DNA of 64,000 nt, from contig CAWEBQ010000002.1 in the NCBI GenBank assembly GCA_963807385.1, positions 620,001-684,000 on the forward strand, given 5' to 3'. Below, piece after piece: positions 59,921 through 64,000 of this stretch. The notes under the pieces were generated by a model. It saw only the letters and a list, made by a program, of their open reading frames with translations. It made no database searches and was not told the origin of the DNA. Each line of letters opens with the position of its first letter. Positions within the stretch are counted from its first letter, which is position 1. The DNA comes from JBDTSW01 sp963807385. Its GTDB lineage: Bacteria > Actinomycetota > Thermoleophilia > Solirubrobacterales > 70-9. A program made the position numbers and the translations under genes.

Positions 59921-62211
59921 TCGGTGGGCGTGACCCGGTACGCGTCGAATACGGACTCGACGTTGCGCAGCCGCCCCACGCAGCCCCGAAGCTGCTCGGT
60001 GTCGCCGACCTCCACCACGAACCGGTTCTTGACCATCGGGTGCTTCGTGGTGCACTTGGCCTCGAGGATGTTCACGCCGGCCTCGGCGAAGGCCCGGGAG
60101 AGGTCCTCGAGGAGGCGGGTGCGGTCCCAGGCATCCACCTGGAGCTCCACACGGTAGGAGGTCGAGTTGTCCCCCGCCCACGAGACGTCGGTGAACCGCT
60201 CCGGGGCCTTCTGCAGGGCGACGACGTTCTTGCAGTCCTCCCGGTGAATCGTGATGCCACGGCCCAGCGAGACGTAGCCGACGATCTCGTCGCCGGGCAC
60301 GGGGCGGCAGCATTTGGCGAGACGAACCATCACGTCGTCGACGCCCTTGACGTCGATGCCGTACTCGCTCGCGTCCTGCGTTCGCCGCTGGCGTTCATCG
60401 CGGCCCTCGAGGACCCCGGCCAGCCGGGCCTCCGTCTCGTCGCCGGCGACGGCCTCGCCCTGCTTGAGCCGTTGAAAGACCTTCGTGGTGACCGTCTTCG
60501 AGGAGATCTTGCCCTGCCCGAGAGCGATGTAGAAGTCGTCCCCCTTGCGGAAGCCCATCTCGCGGATCACGTCTGCCAGGAGCGGTGATCCGGCGATCCG
60601 CTGCATCGGCAGGCCGCGCTTTCGCAGGGCCACCTGAAGCTCCTCGCGGCCGCGCCGCTCGGCATCCTCGCGACGCTCGCGCGTGAGGAAGGCGCGGATC
60701 TTGCTGCGCGCGCGGTTCGTCCGGACAAGCGCCAGCCAGTCGCGCGAGGGTCCCCGCTCCTGCTTCGCGGTGAGGATCTCGACGATGTCGCCGCTCTTCA
60801 GCTGGTAGTGCAGCGGCACGATCTTGCCGTTCGCCTTGGCCCCTACGCAGCGATGGCCGACGTCGGTATGGACGGCGTAGGCGAAGTCGAGCGGGGTAGA
60901 TCCGGCGGAGAGGTTCTTGACCTCGCCCTTCGGCGTGAAGACGAAGACCTCGTCCTCGAAGAGGTCAACCTTGAGCGCCTCGAGGAACTCGGCCGGGTCC
61001 TGCTCGCCCTCGGCCTCGAGAAGCTGGCGCAGCCACACCATCTTGCTGTCGGAGTCGTCCTTGCGGCCGCCGCCCTCCTTGTAGATGACGTGGGCGGCGA
61101 TCCCGTACTCGGCAAGGTCGTGCATGTCGGGCGTGCGCAGCTGGATCTCGAGCGGCCGGCCCTCGGGCCCGATCACGGTCGTGTGAAGCGCCGAGTAGAG
61201 GTTCAGCTTGGGCGTCGCGACGAAGTCCTTGAAACGGCCCGGGAGCGGCTTCCAGATCGAGTGGATGATCCCGATCGCGCCGTAGCAGTCCTTGACCGAA
61301 TCAAGGATGACGCGCATCGCGGTGAGGTCGTAGATCTCGTTGAACTCACGGCCCTTCTTGGTCATCTTCGAGTAGATCGAGTAGAAGTGCTTTGCCCTGC
61401 CGGAGATCTCGGCCTCGATACCGACCTTCGCGAGCTCCGCGGCGAGGAACTCGCCCGCCTCCGTGACGTAGGCCTCGCGCTCCTCCCGCTGCTGGGCGAC
61501 CAGCTTCTTGATCTCGTCGTACTTCCGCGGGTGCAGACGGGCGAACGCGAGGTCCTCCAGCTCCCACTTGATCGCATGGATGCCGAGGCGGTGAGCTAGC
61601 GGGGCGTAGATCTCCAGGGTCTCGCGGGCCTTGTCGAGCTGCTTCTGCTTCGGAAGCGCCTCGAGCGTGCGCATGTTGTGAAGGCGGTCCGCGAGCTTGA
61701 TCAGGATGACCCGCACGTCCGTGGCCATCGCGACCATCATCTTGCGGTAGTTCTCGGCCTGGTGCTCGTCGCGGCTCTGGAACGTGATCTCGGTCAGCTT
61801 CGTGACGCCGTCGACCAGTTGTGCGATGGACTCGCCGAAGGCCTCCTGCACCTCCTCCAGGCTGGCGCTCGTGTCCTCGACCGTGTCGTGGAGCAGTGCC
61901 GCGCATAGCGTTTCGGTGTCGAGGCGCAGCCCGGCGCAGATCTTGGCCACCTCGACCGGGTGGGTGATGAAGTCCTCCCCCGAGCGCCGGCGCTGGTCGG
62001 CATGGTGATCGCAGGCGAAGGCGAACGCCCGCTCGACAGCCTCCCGGTCGAGCCTGTCGTCGGCATCCTCGGCGTGCTCGGCGACGACCGCCAGCAGGTC
62101 ACCAAGCAGGTCCCGCTCCTCGGCGGTCAGGGCCTTGGTGATCTCATCGACCGGGGCCGCCGTGTGCCCCCCGCTCTCCCCGACCCGCGTATGCCCGCGG
62201 TGGGGCTCCAC
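59917..62211 (-). CDS. relA: bifunctional (p)ppGpp synthetase/hydrolase
   Basis: A 764-residue long RelA/SpoT homologue. The HD hydrolase domain shows HHADQRRRSGEDFITHPVEVAKI and LLHDTVEDT plus KLADRLHNMRTLEALP. The synthetase domain shows YSIYSKMTKKGREFNEIYDLTAMRVI and LYSALHTTVIGPEGRPLEIQLRT. TGS is FVFTPKGEVKNLSAGSTPLDFAYAVHTDVG. A zinc-finger-like CCRPVPGDEIVGYVS and a C-terminal ACT domain follow. Both catalytic halves are intact. GTG 62211 follows recJ by 11 bases. Confidence 0.96.
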   Translation of the reverse strand: MEPHRGHTRVGESGGHTAAPVDEITKALTAEERDLLGDLLAVVAEHAEDADDRLDREAVERAFAFACDHHADQRRRSGEDFITHPVEVAKICAGLRLDTETLCAALLHDTVEDTSASLEEVQEAFGESIAQLVDGVTKLTEITFQSRDEHQAENYRKMMVAMATDVRVILIKLADRLHNMRTLEALPKQKQLDKARETLEIYAPLAHRLGIHAIKWELEDLAFARLHPRKYDEIKKLVAQQREEREAYVTEAGEFLAAELAKVGIEAEISGRAKHFYSIYSKMTKKGREFNEIYDLTAMRVILDSVKDCYGAIGIIHSIWKPLPGRFKDFVATPKLNLYSALHTTVIGPEGRPLEIQLRTPDMHDLAEYGIAAHVIYKEGGGRKDDSDSKMVWLRQLLEAEGEQDPAEFLEALKVDLFEDEVFVFTPKGEVKNLSAGSTPLDFAYAVHTDVGHRCVGAKANGKIVPLHYQLKSGDIVEILTAKQERGPSRDWLALVRTNRARSKIRAFLTRERREDAERRGREELQVALRKRGLPMQRIAGSPLLADVIREMGFRKGDDFYIALGQGKISSKTVTTKVFQRLKQGEAVAGDETEARLAGVLEGRDERQRRTQDASEYGIDVKGVDDVMVRLAKCCRPVPGDEIVGYVSLGRGITIHREDCKNVVALQKAPERFTDVSWAGDNSTSYRVELQVDAWDRTRLLEDLSRAFAEAGVNILEAKCTTKHPMVKNRFVVEVGDTEQLRGCVGRLRNVESVFDAYRVTPTE

Positions 62212-62222
62212 CCCGTTAGCCG

Positions 62223-64000
62223 CTACTTCGGTTGTCTTCGCCTGCTCAGGAATCGGCGGCCTTCCTCACATCGGGCGCGGTAGGCGTTGAACGCCCCTGA
62301 TCGCACCAGGTCAGTGCCCTCCGAGGATACGACGCGGGCGCCGCCCGGAGGGCCGGAACCCTCCCACGGAGGACGGACCAGTCCCAGGTCGGCGAGCACT
62401 CGCAGGCTTCGTGCCGCGACCTCCGGCGAGCGCGGGTGGGCGCTCTCGCCGGAGAGGGCCGCCCGGAGTTGCCCGGCGTCCACCACCTCGGCCTCGGCAA
62501 CCTCTCGCAGGCGCCTGTACAGGCCGCCCAGTGCCGGGCGGGCCGGCCACTGGGCCTCCCAGGCGCGCAGCGCGAACTCGACCTCGGCCGGACCCCACGC
62601 GAGGTGCAGGAACCCGGAGGCACTGGAGCCGTCCGCGAGCGATTCAAGAGCCGGCGTCGGCGGCGGGTCGATAAGCACCACGTGCTCGAAGGCCGCCGCC
62701 AATTCGGGCTCGCGCTCCAGGCGCGCCCAATCGGTGAGGGCGACGCCGCCGGAGGCGAGGATGCCGGCGCAGTCCGCGGCGCCGTCGGCGTGCGCCGACG
62801 CGGCGAGCGCCACCGCCCCGCCGCCGAAGCGCGCCGGGGCTGCCGCGCGCTCGACCAGCGCACGCCTGCGCGGAACGTCGGCACAGACCGCGAGCACCGG
62901 TTCCGCGCTCGAGGCGAGCGCGGCGACCGTTGCGACCCCGGAGTGCCCCCGGCGATCGACCACGGCTCGCCTGACTCCGGCGGCGGGCGGCGGGGCGGGC
63001 GGCTCCAGAGGCGCCTCCGCCTCGGCGCGCAGCCGCATGTCCCACTCCTCCTGGCCGGGTTCGTCGCCGCGGTCCGCCGGCGGCCCGTCGGGCTCGGCGT
63101 AGAGCTCCCCCAGAACCACCCGGGGCTCGACGGAACCGTTCCAGTGGTTGAGCTCGAGGCTCAGCGAGACATCCATCGGGCCCGCCTCGGCCGCCCTGGC
63201 GAGCGAGCCGTCTACCCCGAACGCGACGCCCCGCGCGCGGGCGCCGGCACCCTCGAGGCTGAACCGCGCGTGCCTGTCCCCCTCTCCCATGGGACGGACG
63301 TCGCGCAGGCGCGCGCCGGGGACGATCAGGCGCACCGGAGGGTTGCCCTTGCCGAACGGGGCCAGGCGCCCCAGCTCGCGGGCCACCTCCAGCCCCAGCT
63401 CGTCGGCGCCCACCACGGCGTCGATTTGCTCGAGAACCACCGGTGGGGCGTCCCCGAGGACCTCTGCGGCGTGGGCGGCGAAGGCCTCCCTCAGGGCGGG
63501 TATCCGCTCGGCGGCCAGCTCGAGGCCTGCGGCGGCGCGGTGCCCACCGAAGCGGTCGAGGAGATCCGAGCATGCGGTGAGCCCGGCGAGCAGGTCGTAT
63601 CCGGGGACGCTCCGGCCGGAGCCGCGCGCGCGCCCGTCCCCGTCGATCGCCAGCAGGAGGACCGGCCTGCGGGTCCGCTCCACGATCCGGGACGCGCAGA
63701 TCCCGACCACCCCGGGGTGCCATCCCTCACCGGCGATCACCAGGCCCGCCGCCTCCGCGTCCGCATCGGGGAGCTCGCGGAGGGCCGCCTCAGCCGCGTT
63801 TACGACTTCGCGCTCGGTCTCCCGCCGCTCATGGTTCGTGCGGTCGAGCTCGGCGGCGATCTCCAGTGCGCGCGCGTCGTCGTCGGTGAGCATCAACTCG
63901 ACGCCGGCGTCGGCCCGATAGAGGCGCCCGGCAGCGTTGATCCGGGGTGCGAGACGGAATGAGAGGTCACCCTCGTCCAGCCGCTCCGGCTCGATCCTGG
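62223..64000 (-). CDS. recJ: single-stranded-DNA exonuclease RecJ, C-terminal part
   Basis: The gene runs off the right edge. The visible 591 residues start RIEPERLDEGDLSFRLAPRINAAGR, a RecJ signature. NHERRETEREVV, GEGWHPGVVGICASRIVERTRRP and the DHHA1 motif RFGGHRAAAGLELA follow. An OB-type domain (GARLRDVRPMGEGDRHARFSLEG) comes next. A further C-terminal region of about 250 residues, Ala/Gly-rich and ending FLSRRRQPK, is longer than in E. coli RecJ. It resembles the extra domain of Gram-positive RecJ. relA follows on the same strand. Confidence 0.92.
   Translation of the reverse strand, partial: RIEPERLDEGDLSFRLAPRINAAGRLYRADAGVELMLTDDDARALEIAAELDRTNHERRETEREVVNAAEAALRELPDADAEAAGLVIAGEGWHPGVVGICASRIVERTRRPVLLLAIDGDGRARGSGRSVPGYDLLAGLTACSDLLDRFGGHRAAAGLELAAERIPALREAFAAHAAEVLGDAPPVVLEQIDAVVGADELGLEVARELGRLAPFGKGNPPVRLIVPGARLRDVRPMGEGDRHARFSLEGAGARARGVAFGVDGSLARAAEAGPMDVSLSLELNHWNGSVEPRVVLGELYAEPDGPPADRGDEPGQEEWDMRLRAEAEAPLEPPAPPPAAGVRRAVVDRRGHSGVATVAALASSAEPVLAVCADVPRRRALVERAAAPARFGGGAVALAASAHADGAADCAGILASGGVALTDWARLEREPELAAAFEHVVLIDPPPTPALESLADGSSASGFLHLAWGPAEVEFALRAWEAQWPARPALGGLYRRLREVAEAEVVDAGQLRAALSGESAHPRSPEVAARSLRVLADLGLVRPPWEGSGPPGGARVVSSEGTDLVRSGAFNAYRARCEEGRRFLSRRRQPK

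Overview
The window is a high-GC chromosomal stretch with almost no non-coding space. Most genes lie on the minus strand in translationally coupled chains with ATGA/GTGA/TTGA overlaps. Mycobacterial-type integration host factor (mIHF), a fused CoaBC, an actinobacterial HIT phosphorylase-like protein, SigZ-like ECF sigma, an AbiEi/DUF559 protein and frequent GTG/TTG starts suggest an actinomycete. Co-occurrence of RNase Y, RNase J and a class 1B dihydroorotate dehydrogenase points to a deep-branching class such as Thermoleophilia (Solirubrobacterales/Gaiellales). That placement is inference. I see no IS element, prophage, CRISPR array or other acquired island.

Layout. 1-7.1 kb: miaB-miaA (damaged by several single-base indels, probably sequence error), an enoyl-CoA hydratase, a membrane cytochrome c, rny, then thpR-recA-recX. 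7.2-18.1 kb: PRC-barrel protein, two alpha/beta hydrolases, cinA, ftsK with a coupled AbiEi/DUF559 gene, a two-component pair and a secreted fungalysin-like protease. 18.2-26.8 kb: rnj, dapA, an ECF sigma divergent from a Cys-rich DUF2703 protein, dapB, an M16 peptidase, pnp, rpsO. 26.9-34.3 kb: the translation/ribosome-maturation operon rimP-nusA-infB-DUF503-rbfA-nrnA-truB-ribF. 34.4-37.8 kb: mihF-gmk-rpoZ-coaBC-TPR-dtd, closed by a perfect intrinsic terminator. 37.9-47.7 kb: a complete de novo pyrimidine operon pyrR-pyrB-pyrC-[isochorismatase]-carA-[NTF2-like]-carB-pyrK-pyrD. 47.9-50 kb: a hydrolase, RNase Z and tRNA-Arg(CCG). 50-53.5 kb: a SAM-I riboswitch with terminator heading a threonine-synthase-like gene, a MoaD/ThiS-type sulfur carrier and two CDP-sugar genes. 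53.6-59 kb: plus-strand corA, HIT, phosphomannomutase, metallo-beta-lactamase, diacylglycerol-kinase-like and second HIT genes. 59-64 kb: glycosyltransferase, relA/spoT and the 3' part of recJ.

Most promising biology. (1) The SAM riboswitch controlling a fold-type-II PLP enzyme plus a di-glycine sulfur carrier suggests homocysteine synthesis from O-phosphohomoserine and a protein thiocarboxylate, rather than, or besides, threonine synthesis. (2) The ECF sigma gene and its divergent DUF2703 neighbour carry the same promoter motif, TGCATC-N16-CGTC, and both proteins end in Cys-rich tails: a self-contained thiol/metal response module. (3) Two non-canonical genes, an isochorismatase-fold hydrolase and an NTF2-like protein, are embedded in the pyrimidine operon. 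(4) NusA carries an extra C-terminal Cys/His cluster. (5) Several genes have a -10 box 6-12 nt before the start codon, implying leaderless transcripts.
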